Source of the DNA: Planctomycetaceae bacterium
GTDB lineage: Bacteria; Planctomycetota; Planctomycetia; Gemmatales; Gemmataceae
NCBI GenBank assembly: GCA_013823135.1
Contig: PNLP01000002.1
Span: forward strand, 225,245 to 289,244
Direction of reading: 5' to 3'
DNA: 64,000 bases
Positions within the stretch are counted from its first letter, which is position 1; each line of letters opens with the position of its first letter. The translations under genes and the position numbers were made by a program. Positions 7,557 through 16,776 of this stretch are shown here, piece after piece. A model generated the notes under the pieces. The model searched no databases. It was not told the DNA's origin and was given only the letters and a program-made list of their open reading frames with translations.

Positions 7557-8864
7557 ATGTCCGCTGCGCACACGGTTCCTCACACACGCATTCTGATGGG
7601 CCTCGTCGGCGGGGCCGTCGTCGGGTGCGTGGTCAACGCCCTCGTTCACGATGGCACCATTCCCAAGAAGGTCATCGATGACCTGCTGGAGTATCTCATC
7701 CGCCCCGTCGGGCAAGTCTTCATGAACCTCCTGTTCATGGCGATCATCCCGCTCGTGTTCGCATCGCTTGCCGTTGGGGTCACGAAGCTCGGTGGCACCG
7801 CGAATGTCGGCCGCATCGGGTTCAAGACCATCACGTACTTCCTGGTCACCACCGCGTGCGCCGCAGCTATTGGGATCACGCTTGTGAACGCCGTTCGCCC
7901 CGGCGACCAACTCCCCGACGCCCAGAAGGAGGAACTGCGAGCGAAATACGCTGGCGACCCCACCAAGCCGGGCGAGAAGAAGGAGCAGTTCGGCATCAAC
8001 ACGTTCGTGAACGTCGTGCCAAAGAACCCGCTGGAATCGTTCATGAAGAAGGACATGCTCGCGGTCATCTTCACGTCACTCGTCGTGGGCATCGCCCTGA
8101 CTCGCATGGACCCGGAGAAGGCGAGGTTGATGGTGGACCTGCTCGAAGGCGTGAACCAGATCGCCGACTTCATCCTGCGAATGGCGATGGCCCTGGCACC
8201 TTACGCGGTGTTCTGCCTCATCTTCGCAACCACTGCCGAGCTCGGGTACGAGATCCTGAAGGCGCTGGCGGCGTTCGTGTTCACCGTGCTGGGCGGGTTG
8301 GCGATTCACTTGTTCGTCGTGCTGCCGTTGCTCGTGAAGTTCCTGGGCGGCATGTCGCCGATCGAGTTCTTCCGACGCTCGCGGGGCACGATGGTCACGG
8401 CGTTCAGCACGAGTTCGTCGAGCGCCACACTGCCGACCGCGATGAAGTGCGCCGAGGAAGAACTGGGCGTGCCAGCGCGGGTGTCGCGGTTCGTGCTGCC
8501 GCTCTCCGCGTCGATGAACCACAACGGCACGGCGCTGTTCGAGTCCGTCACGGTGCTGTTCCTGGCCCAAGTATTCGGCGTCGATCTTTCGCTGGGTCAG
8601 CAACTGATCGTGCTGGTGCTGTGCATCCTGACGGCAACGGGAATGGCCGGCGTTCCCGGTGGCTCGCTCCCGCTGATCGGCATGATCCTGGTGACAGCGA
8701 CCGATGGCCGCGTAGCAGCCGGTGCCATTGCGATTGTGTTGGGCGTGGACCGCATCCTCGACATGTGCCGGACGATGGTGAACGTGACCGCCGACCTCAC
8801 GACCGCCGTGTTCGTGGCGAAGAGCGAGCCCAACGACCCGGAGCCTGCTTCCCCGGGAACGTGA
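7557..8864 (+). CDS. Dicarboxylate/amino-acid:cation symporter (DAACS family)
   Basis: A 435-residue inner-membrane transporter of the GltP/DctA type. Visible family marks are the N-terminal helices, the serine-rich re-entrant loop (FSTSSSSATLPTAMKCAEEE), the conserved NHNGTALFESVTVLF helix (NMDGT-like, sodium/substrate site) and the second loop GMAGVPGGSLPL. It would take up C4-dicarboxylates or acidic/neutral amino acids with sodium or protons. A loop of about 45 charged residues after the third helix (residues 115-165, DQLPDAQKEELRAKYAGD and onward) is longer than in the best-known members and should be periplasmic. Start ATG 7557 follows GGAG by 8 bases. It converges on a phosphatase gene across a perfect palindrome. 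Confidence 0.93.
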   Translation: MSAAHTVPHTRILMGLVGGAVVGCVVNALVHDGTIPKKVIDDLLEYLIRPVGQVFMNLLFMAIIPLVFASLAVGVTKLGGTANVGRIGFKTITYFLVTTACAAAIGITLVNAVRPGDQLPDAQKEELRAKYAGDPTKPGEKKEQFGINTFVNVVPKNPLESFMKKDMLAVIFTSLVVGIALTRMDPEKARLMVDLLEGVNQIADFILRMAMALAPYAVFCLIFATTAELGYEILKALAAFVFTVLGGLAIHLFVVLPLLVKFLGGMSPIEFFRRSRGTMVTAFSTSSSSATLPTAMKCAEEELGVPARVSRFVLPLSASMNHNGTALFESVTVLFLAQVFGVDLSLGQQLIVLVLCILTATGMAGVPGGSLPLIGMILVTATDGRVAAGAIAIVLGVDRILDMCRTMVNVTADLTTAVFVAKSEPNDPEPASPGT

Positions 8865-8898
8865 ACGATCTGAACTCGCTCGGGGTTCGTGTGTTGGG

Positions 8899-8956
8899 CA
8901 AGCCCGCAGCGCAAGCAAGGGTCAAGCTTTTGACCCTTGCTTGCGCTGCGGGCTTG
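8899..8956. terminator. Perfect 58-base palindrome between convergent genes
   Basis: Arms of 27 bases with no mismatch and a 4-base centre (GCTT), lying between the stops of the symporter (+) and the phosphatase (-). The arm reads CAAGCCCGCAGCGCAAGCAA onward. A bidirectional terminator or RNA-stabilising hairpin is the likely role. Confidence 0.85.
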
Positions 8957-8964
8957 TTTCGAGA

Positions 8965-9570
8965 TCATCCACGCTTGATCCAACTCCGCACGTCAACGCC
9001 GTGCATCCCCGCACGTCGCGCCGCTTCCAGGCCGATGTCCGTGTCCTCGAACACCACACACGCGGTTGCGGTCACTCCCAGGCGGCGAGCGGCTTCCAGA
9101 AACACATCAGGCTCCGGCTTGTGTCGCGCCGTGTCCTCGGCCGTCACCATCGCGTCGAACCAGTGCCGGATGGTGATGCGGTCGAGCGTCCGCGTGATCG
9201 TGTCGCGGTAGCCGCCACTGGCCACGGCGATGGGCAACTTCCCCCGGTGTGCAGACGCGATGGCGACCACAGGCTCGATGGCCACGATGGCGTCGAGGTA
9301 CGTCAGGAACGCTTGCTCTTTCTCGTGAACCATCGCATCAACGTCGGCAACGGTCACGCCGACCTCTGCCGCCAGCACACGGATGATCTGTGCCGTGGGC
9401 ATGCCGCCCATCGCGTAGAACCGTGGCTCGGGGAACGGGATGTTGTGCCGCCCGAGCATGGCCGTCCACGCCTTGTAATGGGCGGGCATCGTGTCCGCGA
9501 GGGTGCCGTCACAATCGAAGATGAGCCCGGCCGTGCCTGCCGGCGGGGTCCAGTGTAGAGTGCTGTTCAT
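8965..9570 (-). CDS. HAD-superfamily phosphatase (beta-phosphoglucomutase-like)
   Basis: A 201-residue haloacid-dehalogenase enzyme. The catalytic motif I is IFDCDGTLADTMPAHY (Asp19 and Asp21), motif II is in PIAVASGG, and motif III/IV is in ARHKPEPDVFLEAARRLGV and VVFEDTDIGLEAARRAGM. The cap domain lies between residues 25 and 90. The combination, including the alternating 'GLEAA..AGM', is that of the beta-phosphoglucomutase / GmhB-like subfamily I, so a small sugar phosphate is the likely substrate. ATG 9570 is chosen because the upstream extension lacks homologous character. Cytoplasmic; monocistronic. Confidence 0.88.
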   Translation of the reverse strand: MNSTLHWTPPAGTAGLIFDCDGTLADTMPAHYKAWTAMLGRHNIPFPEPRFYAMGGMPTAQIIRVLAAEVGVTVADVDAMVHEKEQAFLTYLDAIVAIEPVVAIASAHRGKLPIAVASGGYRDTITRTLDRITIRHWFDAMVTAEDTARHKPEPDVFLEAARRLGVTATACVVFEDTDIGLEAARRAGMHGVDVRSWIKRG

Positions 9571-9734
9571 CCTGTTTCTGTATGGCAACGGCAGCGCGAC
9601 ATCAACCGCTCGCACGGTCGACTTTTGCGGACCACGTTCGTGCCGCACGGTTGAACTCTCGCTTCATCACGTTCGGTCGCGTATACTCGCGGTGGCCCAC
9701 CAACGGACCCTTCCCACGGTCAGGAATTCTCCCG

Positions 9735-12700
9735 ATGTCTCGCTCAACGTGGCCGTCGAGGCTCATCGCCATCGCCAGTGGTTTGGGACTCCTGGCGTGG
9801 GCCAGCGTTGGTTCCGGCACGGCTCAGAAGCCACGCGCGGACGCGAAGGCGGAATTCGCCACGACTGTGCAACCGATTCTGAAGAAGTACTGCAACGATT
9901 GCCACTCCACGAAGCTGATGAAGGGGCATCTCGATCTGGAGCGGTACACGTCGATCGACGAAATCCGCAAGGATCTGAAGCCGTGGCAGAGCATGATCGA
10001 GCAGATCGAAACCGGCGAGATGCCGCCGAAGAACAAGCCGCAACCGACGGCCGACGAGAAGAAGCAACTCCTCGCGTGGGTTCACGGGTTCCTGGAACAC
10101 GAGGCGAAGTCGCGTTCCGGCGACCCGGGTTTCGTGCCACTGCGAAGGCTCAGTAACGCCGAGTACAACTACACGATCCGCGATCTCACCGGCGTCGATC
10201 TGCAACCGACACGCGAGTTCCCCGCCGACGGCGCTGCGGGCGAAGGGTTCACCAACGCGGCCGAGGCACTCTCGGACATCTCGCCGGCTCTCTTCACCAA
10301 GTATCTGAACGCCGCGAAGGATCTCTCCGAGCGGGTCGTGCTGCTCCCGGATGGCTTCCGCTTCTCGATGAGCAAGACCCGCCGTGAGTGGACCAACGAG
10401 GGCACGGCCGCGCTGCGGAACGTCTACGCTGGCCTTGCGCCCGCCGACGGCAAGCTATCCGTTCAACCGTACCTCGCTGCCACGGTTCGACACCGCGATG
10501 CGCTCGCTCGTGGCGAGTTTGCCGTGGTCGCCGAGAAGGAGAAGCTCAACGCGAAGTATCTGGGCGTGCTGTGGGCGACGTTGAACGAGAAGACGCCGTC
10601 GCAACCGCTCGATACGCTCCGTGCGAAGTGGCGAACTGCGACCGAAAAGGACGTTCCCGCACTCGCGGCCGAGATTGTGGCGTGGCAGGTGGCGCTGTGG
10701 AAGACGGTTCGCGTCGGCAGCTATGTGCAGGAAAGTTGGGGCACGGCTGCGGGGGCCAAGAAGGGTTACGCCGAGAGCGTCGCGCGGCAGGTGCCGGTCG
10801 ATCCCCCGGCGGTGGACGCGGCTCCGTTGCGGGTCGCGGTCAAGCCCGCACCGGGGCAGTCCGATGTCGTGCTGTACCTGGTCGCACGTGAAGTTGCTCC
10901 CGTGGCCGGACCGGTCGTGTGGCAACGCCCGCGACTCGAATCGCCCGGGAAGCCGCCGCTGTTGCTGAAGGACTACCCGCAGTTCGGCCCGGCATACGAA
11001 CTCGATTACCCCAGCGTGTTCGCCAACAGTTCCAAGTACCTCGCGGCAGCGGTTGAGGCTGCCAACGACAAGAAGGCCACGCCCGAGGATCTCGCGAAGA
11101 AGCACGACTTGGATGCCGCGTTCCTGAAGCGATGGATCGCCGTGCTGGCTGTCGAGCCGTTCAAGAAAGAAGCCCCGCCCGAGACCACGGGCCGCGTGAT
11201 GCCAGCGGTGGCTCTCACGCTGCTCGAAGAAAAGACGCCCGCAGTCGACGGCTTCCCCGCGATCAAGGGCTGGCGAAGGAAGGGGACCGAGCTTCCCGTC
11301 CTGGTCACGAATGCGTCGGACAAGAACGAACAGATCCCTGGCCGCGTGTCGGCTCGCGGTGTCGCGGTGCATCCGATGCCGAAGGAGTTCGTCGCGGTTG
11401 TGTGGAAGTCGCCGGCCGCCATGAGCGTGAAGATCGGCGCGAAGGTTGTTCACTCGCACCCGGCCTGCGGGAACGGCGTCGCGTGGTGGCTCGAACATCG
11501 TCGCGGCGAGAAGGCCACGGTGTTCGGCGAAGGGGCCATCGAACTCGGCGCGACTGCAAGCCCTGCTGCAAAGACGCTGAAGGTGGAGAAGGGCGATCTG
11601 CTCATCCTCGCGGTCGATGCCAAGGCCGAGAACCACATCTGCGACATGACCGAGGTTTCATTCACGATCACCGACACCGAGAAGGCCACGCAGGTCTGGG
11701 AACTCGCCGCCGACATCGCGAACACGATCTCGGACGGCAACCCGCACGCCGACAAACTCGGCAACAAGGACACGTGGAGTTTCGTTCGCGGTCCGTCGCG
11801 GCCCGTGGGGAAGTCGGCACCATCGCTGATTCCGGGTGGCTCCGTGCTGGCGAAGTGGCGTGAAACCGCAGGCGATCCCGTGCGTGCGGCCGACGCTGCC
11901 AAGCTCGCCGAACAGGTGCAAACGCTGCTCTCCGGCGCGCGGCCCGCACAGGACAACACACCCGATCGCAAGCTGTACGACACCCTGGTTGCCGGCGAAA
12001 GCCCGCTGTTCCAGGGTGTTGACGCCACGAAACTCGGCAAGCCGCGTCCCAATGCGAAGCCGTATAGCCTTCCACTTGATCGCTTTGGCAAGCCCGACGA
12101 TGCCAGCATCCTGACCCGCGATGCCGTGACCGAAGTACGCCTTCCAGCCGCGCTGCTGCTGGGTCGTGAGTTCGTGGTGGAAGGAAAGCTCGAAGCGATC
12201 GGCGATCGTGTCGTGCAGTTCCGCGTGCTGACCTCGCCCCCAGATTCGGTTGCCGGTTGGGACAGCAAAGCCCCGGTCGTAGCATCGCCTGCGAGTGCGG
12301 CGTACAAGCACGTCGTCGTAGGGAACGCCGAGTTCCGCAAGGTCTTCCCGCTGTACCTTTGCTTCCCCGCCGTTGTCCCCACCGATGAAGTGGTCTCGCT
12401 CAAGATGTTCCACCGCGAGGACGAACCGCTCGCCCGGCTGTTCCTCAACGACGAGCAAATCAAGCTCCTCGATCGACTCTGGGCCGAGCAACGATTCGTC
12501 AGTCGGCAACCGGTCGCCGAGTACGACTACCTGCCGCAGTTCATGGCCTACACCACGCAGGACACGCCCAAGGATTTCCAGCAGTTCTTCATCGACCGCA
12601 AGCCGATGTTCAAGCAACGGGCCGACGAGTTCGAGAAGGACGAGGCCGCAGCCCACCCGAAGCAACTGGACGCGGTGCTGGCGTTCGCGGCGAAGGCGTA

Positions 12701-13913
12701 TCGGCGCCCGCTGACTGACAAGGAGAAGACTGAACTGTTGACGCTCTACAAGACGATTTGCGAGAAGGGTGCGGGCCACGAGGAGGCGTTCCGCGGCGTG
12801 CTGTCGCGCGTGTTCGTGTCGCCCGCGTTCCTGTTCCGCATCGAGCAATCGCCGAAGGGCGTCGCCCCCGGTGCGGTGAGCGACTGGGAACTCGCCACGC
12901 GACTGAGCTACTTCCTGTGGGCATCCGCACCCGACGAGGAACTTCGCAAGCTCGCCGCGGCCGGGCAACTCCGCGACCCGAAGGTGCTCGCAGCCCAGGT
13001 ACAACGCATGTTGAAGGACGAACGCCTGCGAGCGCTGGCCATCGAGTTCGGCACGCAATGGCTCCACATTCGCGGCTTCGACGAACTCAAGGAGAAAAAC
13101 GAAAAGCTGTTCCCGACGTTTGATGCGAAACTGCGAGCCGCGATTTACGAAGAGTCGATCCTGTTCTTCCAGGACTTGTTCCAGGCCGACCGACCTGTCA
13201 CGCACATCCTCGACGCGGATTCCACATTCCTCAACGACACGCTCGCGAAACACTACGGCATCCCCGGCGTGGCTGGCCCACAGTTCCGGCGCGTCGATGG
13301 CGTGAAGAAGTACGCTCGCGGCGGCGTGCTGGGCCTGGCCAGCGTGCAGACGAAGGAAGCCGGCGCTTCACGCACAAGCCCCGTGCTGCGCGGCAACTGG
13401 GTGGTCGAAACGCTGCTCGGCGAGAAGCTGCCGAAACCGCCGCCGAACGTGCCGCAACTTCCCGAGGAAGAGGGCGGCGCGGACAAGCTCACGATGCGCC
13501 AGCAGGTGGAGAAGCACACGCGGTTGCAGGAATGTGCGGTGTGCCACGTGCGGATCGACCCGTTCGGGTTCGCGCTCGAGCGGTACGACCCCATCGGCCG
13601 GCTGCGTGAGAAAGACCTGGGCGGCTTGCCGGTCGATGCCAAATCGAAGCTGCGCGACGGCACAGAATTCGAAGGCATCGACGGCTTGCGGAACTATCTG
13701 CTCACCAAGAAGAAGGACGTGGTCGTGCGTCTGTTCTGCCGTCGCCTGCTGGGTTACGCCCTGGGCCGTGCGGTGACGCTCTCGGACACGGCGCTGCTCG
13801 ACGAGATGGTGGCCGAGTTGAACAAGAACGAGGGCCGCGTGTCGGCGGCCGTGCAGGTGATCGTTAAGAGCACGCAGTTCCGCATGGTCCGGGGCAACGA
13901 GTTTGTGGAGTAG
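9735..13913 (+). CDS. Large DUF1587/1595/1592/1588/1585 c-type cytochrome protein
   Basis: A 1392-residue secreted protein of a family almost confined to Planctomycetes and Verrucomicrobia. After the signal (MSRSTWPSRLIAIASGLGLL) comes a cytochrome-like domain with one haem motif CNDCH (residues 53-57). DUF1587 begins at PLRRLSNAEYNYTIRDLTGV. A long middle region of about 700 residues with beta-rich segments follows. The C-terminal third has DUF1595 (FAAKAYRRPLTDKEKTELL), DUF1592 (ELATRLSYFLWASAPDEEL), DUF1588 (ASVQTKEAGASRTSPVLRGN) with a second haem motif CAVCH, and DUF1585. The family is often linked to polysaccharide breakdown, but its chemistry is unproven. Unlike the paralogue at 18369, it has no DUF1552 partner next to it. 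Confidence 0.92.
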   Translation: MSRSTWPSRLIAIASGLGLLAWASVGSGTAQKPRADAKAEFATTVQPILKKYCNDCHSTKLMKGHLDLERYTSIDEIRKDLKPWQSMIEQIETGEMPPKNKPQPTADEKKQLLAWVHGFLEHEAKSRSGDPGFVPLRRLSNAEYNYTIRDLTGVDLQPTREFPADGAAGEGFTNAAEALSDISPALFTKYLNAAKDLSERVVLLPDGFRFSMSKTRREWTNEGTAALRNVYAGLAPADGKLSVQPYLAATVRHRDALARGEFAVVAEKEKLNAKYLGVLWATLNEKTPSQPLDTLRAKWRTATEKDVPALAAEIVAWQVALWKTVRVGSYVQESWGTAAGAKKGYAESVARQVPVDPPAVDAAPLRVAVKPAPGQSDVVLYLVAREVAPVAGPVVWQRPRLESPGKPPLLLKDYPQFGPAYELDYPSVFANSSKYLAAAVEAANDKKATPEDLAKKHDLDAAFLKRWIAVLAVEPFKKEAPPETTGRVMPAVALTLLEEKTPAVDGFPAIKGWRRKGTELPVLVTNASDKNEQIPGRVSARGVAVHPMPKEFVAVVWKSPAAMSVKIGAKVVHSHPACGNGVAWWLEHRRGEKATVFGEGAIELGATASPAAKTLKVEKGDLLILAVDAKAENHICDMTEVSFTITDTEKATQVWELAADIANTISDGNPHADKLGNKDTWSFVRGPSRPVGKSAPSLIPGGSVLAKWRETAGDPVRAADAAKLAEQVQTLLSGARPAQDNTPDRKLYDTLVAGESPLFQGVDATKLGKPRPNAKPYSLPLDRFGKPDDASILTRDAVTEVRLPAALLLGREFVVEGKLEAIGDRVVQFRVLTSPPDSVAGWDSKAPVVASPASAAYKHVVVGNAEFRKVFPLYLCFPAVVPTDEVVSLKMFHREDEPLARLFLNDEQIKLLDRLWAEQRFVSRQPVAEYDYLPQFMAYTTQDTPKDFQQFFIDRKPMFKQRADEFEKDEAAAHPKQLDAVLAFAAKAYRRPLTDKEKTELLTLYKTICEKGAGHEEAFRGVLSRVFVSPAFLFRIEQSPKGVAPGAVSDWELATRLSYFLWASAPDEELRKLAAAGQLRDPKVLAAQVQRMLKDERLRALAIEFGTQWLHIRGFDELKEKNEKLFPTFDAKLRAAIYEESILFFQDLFQADRPVTHILDADSTFLNDTLAKHYGIPGVAGPQFRRVDGVKKYARGGVLGLASVQTKEAGASRTSPVLRGNWVVETLLGEKLPKPPPNVPQLPEEEGGADKLTMRQQVEKHTRLQECAVCHVRIDPFGFALERYDPIGRLREKDLGGLPVDAKSKLRDGTEFEGIDGLRNYLLTKKKDVVVRLFCRRLLGYALGRAVTLSDTALLDEMVAELNKNEGRVSAAVQVIVKSTQFRMVRGNEFVE

Positions 13914-13921
13914 TTTGCGGA

Positions 13922-13982
13922 GTCCGAGCCGGAGCGCCAGCGAAGTAACGCCTGACCACCTCGCTGGCGGTCGGGCTCGGAC
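13922..13982. repeat. Imperfect palindrome downstream of the cytochrome gene
   Basis: Arms of 22 bases (13922-13943, 13961-13982) with two or three mismatches, starting 8 bases after the stop codon. It is in a terminator position but has no T-run. Just after it (13984-14025) is a CTCCTTGTCTCCCC-rich stretch resembling half of the palindrome at 37681. Confidence 0.8.
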
Positions 13983-14078
13983 CATCTCTCGCTCCTTGTC
14001 TCCCCCTCGCCTTGTCTCCCCATCCGTGGACCCTAAACCAAGGGAACCTCTCCGCCTGATTTCTCAGAGGCATCCCTC

Positions 14079-14918
14079 ATGGATTTGAAGCCTTGGTTTC
14101 GCCCGCCTGCCGAAGGGCAGACAGACCGGCCACAGACGCCCGCAGCCGCAATCGCTCAGTTGCTCGCCGGGAACCGTCGGCTTCTGTCTAGCGCGGACGA
14201 ATGCGGGTGTGACGAGCTTTACCCTACAACCCCACCCAAGCAGACGCCATTTGGTGTTGTGCTCGGTTGCTCAGACGCACGCGCACCCCTGGAACTCGTG
14301 TTCGATGCCGGACCCAACCAACTGTTCGTCGTTCGCGTTGCTGGAAACGTGCTGGGCGACGAGTGCCTCGGGAGCATCGAGTACGCGCTGTACAACTTCA
14401 AGGAATCGGTCAAGGTGCTGATCGTGATGGGCCACACCGGGTGCGGTGCGGTGGCGGCGGCCGTGCAGACATATCTCAGCCCTAAGCGTGCCGCGGGCAT
14501 CGCGTTTAGCCGGTCGCTGCGGAGCGTCGTGAACTACATCATTGTCGCGGTTCGCAGTGCGGCCCTTTCGCTCGAACAGGTCTGGGGAGCGGACATCCTC
14601 GAAGACCCCGGCTTCCCCGATGCCCTCGCGGAGTTGTCGGTTCCCCTGAACGCCGCGATGACCGCCTACCAGTTGCGACTGGAATTGCAGGCACACGAAC
14701 TACACGATCCGGAGGTGGTGTACGGCGTGTTTGACCTGGTCACATCGCGGGTATTCGGCCCACCCGACCTCGATAATGTGGCACTCTCGCCCGCACCGAA
14801 AGACTCGAGCGAACTGGTCGAACTCGGCGTTCAGTTGGCCCGCTCGGCCGCCGTCTCCCGGCACCTGAATCTGATTCGCGGCCCGTTCACGGACGAGTCA
14901 CCAACCTCCCCGAACTGA
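14079..14918 (+). CDS. Beta-class carbonic anhydrase
   Basis: A 279-residue enzyme that interconverts CO2 and bicarbonate. The zinc site is complete: Cys64 and the Asp66-Arg68 dyad in LGCSDARAP, and His119 plus Cys122 in GHTGCGAV. The frame starts with the usual 'LLAGNRR' helix. Between residues 130 and 190 there is an insertion typical of longer cytoplasmic members, and there is no signal peptide. The bestrophin-like gene follows after 2-8 bases, so the two are almost certainly in one transcript. The pairing of a carbonic anhydrase with an anion channel suggests the pair handles bicarbonate across the inner membrane. Confidence 0.95.
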   Translation: MDLKPWFRPPAEGQTDRPQTPAAAIAQLLAGNRRLLSSADECGCDELYPTTPPKQTPFGVVLGCSDARAPLELVFDAGPNQLFVVRVAGNVLGDECLGSIEYALYNFKESVKVLIVMGHTGCGAVAAAVQTYLSPKRAAGIAFSRSLRSVVNYIIVAVRSAALSLEQVWGADILEDPGFPDALAELSVPLNAAMTAYQLRLELQAHELHDPEVVYGVFDLVTSRVFGPPDLDNVALSPAPKDSSELVELGVQLARSAAVSRHLNLIRGPFTDESPTSPN

Positions 14919-14926
14919 CGGTGCCC

Positions 14927-15745
14927 ATGTTCGAAGCTACGATCGTCAGGCTCCGTAAGGCGTTCCGGTTCCCGGTTCTCGGCCGGTTGTGGAAGTACAT
15001 CGTCGCGATGGCGGTCTACTCAGCCCTGGTTGTCCAGTTTGGCAGCGGGGTGTTCCCAACGGGTTCTCCCCGCCCGTCTGGCAGGGCCAGCGACATGGTC
15101 ATCGTCAGCATCCTCTTCGGCTGGCTCATGAGCTTCCGCACGCAAACGTCCTACGCCCGATGGTGGGAAGGCCGCAGTTTATGGGGCCAGCTTGTGAACG
15201 ATAGTAGGAACCTCACGCTGAAAGCCGCTTCCTACGTCCGCGACGTACCCGAGCGGGAGAAACTCGGAGCGATCCTGGTCCGGTTCGCCGAGACGCTTCG
15301 CAACCGCCTCCGACAACCGAAAAGCACTCCCGGACCGCACCAGCCAATGGACGCAGCCGGTGAAGTGTTCGAACTTCTTCGTGGCTGGCACAGCGGTGGG
15401 AAAGTTGACGGGTTCGCATTCCTGGCACTCGACAGGCACGCCCAGGAACTGATGAACATCTGCGGTGCGTGTGAGAAGATTCGGGCCACCCCGATTGCGG
15501 CGTCATATCGCGGGCTGCTCCGCAAGGGAATTGCCTTCTACCTGCTCATGCTGCCATGGTTGATGGCCGGCGAGATGGGTTGGGCGACGGTTCCGGTGTG
15601 CGTACTCACCTCCTACGCGCTGGTCGGGCTGGAGTTGATCGCGAGCGGGATCGAAGACCCGTTCGGCTACGACGGCGACGACTTACCCATCGACGAGATC
15701 GTCGAAACGATCCGCCGATCCACCACCGTCGGAACCGGCGTATAG
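14927..15745 (+). CDS. Bestrophin-family anion channel
   Basis: A 272-residue membrane protein of the bestrophin / UPF0187 (RFP-TM) family. The early helix YIVAMAVYSALVVQFG, the segment ILFGWLMSFRTQTSYARWWE followed by GRSLWGQLVNDSRNL, and the late helices LLMLPWLMAGEMGWATVPVC and ALVGLELIASGIEDPFG followed by YDGDDLPID are the family's conserved parts. Bestrophins are pentameric channels for chloride and bicarbonate, although some bacterial members pass sodium. A GTG at 14921 is an equally possible start; neither has a strong ribosome site. Its last 79 bases overlap the convergent amidohydrolase gene. Confidence 0.9.
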   Translation: MFEATIVRLRKAFRFPVLGRLWKYIVAMAVYSALVVQFGSGVFPTGSPRPSGRASDMVIVSILFGWLMSFRTQTSYARWWEGRSLWGQLVNDSRNLTLKAASYVRDVPEREKLGAILVRFAETLRNRLRQPKSTPGPHQPMDAAGEVFELLRGWHSGGKVDGFAFLALDRHAQELMNICGACEKIRATPIAASYRGLLRKGIAFYLLMLPWLMAGEMGWATVPVCVLTSYALVGLELIASGIEDPFGYDGDDLPIDEIVETIRRSTTVGTGV

Positions 15746-16698
15746 TTTTGTGGCAGTCGCAGCAGCGTTCCCGCTCGGTGGAAGAAGGCGGCGTCGAACC
15801 CGAGCGCACGCTTGCCCAGCACATCGCGGCGCATCCAGTTCCGCTCGGTGACCCACAATCGCACCGCTTCCGGCGTTCCCATCTGCAATGGCGGAATGGA
15901 CACGACCGGCCAGTCGCTCCCGTGAACGGTCTTCTGCCACGCTTCCTTGTCCCGCATGATGCGTGGAATCGCATACGACCGCGTCGGCAGGCACAACGCC
16001 GACGTGTCGCCATAGAAGTGTTCGTGCTCCTTCGCCATGCGAATGAACGTCGCGAGATGGCAGTCGCCGAACGGCTGCGACCGCGTTCCGCAGTGCGCAG
16101 CGATGACAGTAACGCCGCACTTCAGCGCAAGCTCGAGGTGTGCCGGCGAAGCGTACTGCGGGGCGCACTGCGGCAACGACAACTCACCGCCCGTGTGCGA
16201 CAGCAGTGGGATCTTGTGGTGCGCCATCGCTTCAAAGAACGGTCGACACTTGTCGGACCCCGGATCGAAGGCTTGCACGAGCGGCAGCCATTTCACCAAT
16301 ACCGCCCCCGCCGCGACGCAGCGTTCCAACTCGGCAACGGCATCCTTGCGGTATGGGTGAATCGACGCCCCGAACAGAATCTTCGGGTGCCTGCGAGCGA
16401 GGTCCGCGGCGTAGTCGTTGGTGACGTGGAGGTGCGTGTTGGCGTCGTCGAGGCGGCCGTCTTCGTTATAGACGGCATCGAACGCGAGTCCGACGACGGC
16501 ATCGAGTTCCGGAGTCTGGTTGATGCTGCGTGCGAGGGCGTTCTCGAATGCTCGCTCAAGTTGTTCATCGGTGCCGAAGAAGGGGATGCCGAACTTGAAG
16601 CGAGCGAGGACGACGTTCGGCCGCTTGCGGAGGTACGCGGAAACCTTCCCGTGCGCGGCGGTCATGGCGAGGATGTGAACGTGGCAATCAACGATCAC
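15667..16698 (-). CDS. Amidohydrolase-2 family TIM-barrel hydrolase/decarboxylase
   Basis: A 343-residue metal-dependent hydrolase of the amidohydrolase-2 group. It opens with IVDCHVHI (first metal motif), followed by FGASIHPYRKDA, VKWLPLVQAFDP (lysine region), LLSHTGGE (second His), VIAAHCGTR (third His) and VHGSDWPV (metal Asp). The family includes decarboxylases and lactonases, and the substrate cannot be predicted. The GTG at 16698 is chosen because GGAGG ends 5 bases before it; a GTG at 16704 overlaps that site. The last codons overlap the end of the bestrophin gene on the other strand. It is the likely last gene of the operon with the two cytochrome-system genes upstream. Confidence 0.85.
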   Translation of the reverse strand: MIVDCHVHILAMTAAHGKVSAYLRKRPNVVLARFKFGIPFFGTDEQLERAFENALARSINQTPELDAVVGLAFDAVYNEDGRLDDANTHLHVTNDYAADLARRHPKILFGASIHPYRKDAVAELERCVAAGAVLVKWLPLVQAFDPGSDKCRPFFEAMAHHKIPLLSHTGGELSLPQCAPQYASPAHLELALKCGVTVIAAHCGTRSQPFGDCHLATFIRMAKEHEHFYGDTSALCLPTRSYAIPRIMRDKEAWQKTVHGSDWPVVSIPPLQMGTPEAVRLWVTERNWMRRDVLGKRALGFDAAFFHRAGTLLRLPQNYTPVPTVVDRRIVSTISSMGKSSPS

Positions 16699-16723
16699 AC
16701 CCACCTCCGCACACCGTGGGTCC

Positions 16724-16764
16724 GCCGCTTGCGGCTTCGCGGGAACCGCGAAGCCGCAAGCGGC
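16724..16764. repeat. Perfect 19-base palindrome between DUF1552 and amidohydrolase genes
   Basis: Arms GCCGCTTGCGGCTTCGCGG and its complement separated by GAA. A half-copy of the same arm, also next to GTCAAG, lies at about 20857-20890 upstream of the DUF1592 gene of the same operon, so the operon is flanked by related repeat sequence. Confidence 0.85.
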
Positions 16765-16776
16765 GTGTCAAGTCGA

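Noticed and set aside
11658..13253. 531-codon minus-strand frame opposite the large cytochrome gene
   Set aside because: Shadow of the DUF1592-family gene, with Arg/Leu/Val/Gln-rich composition and no motif.
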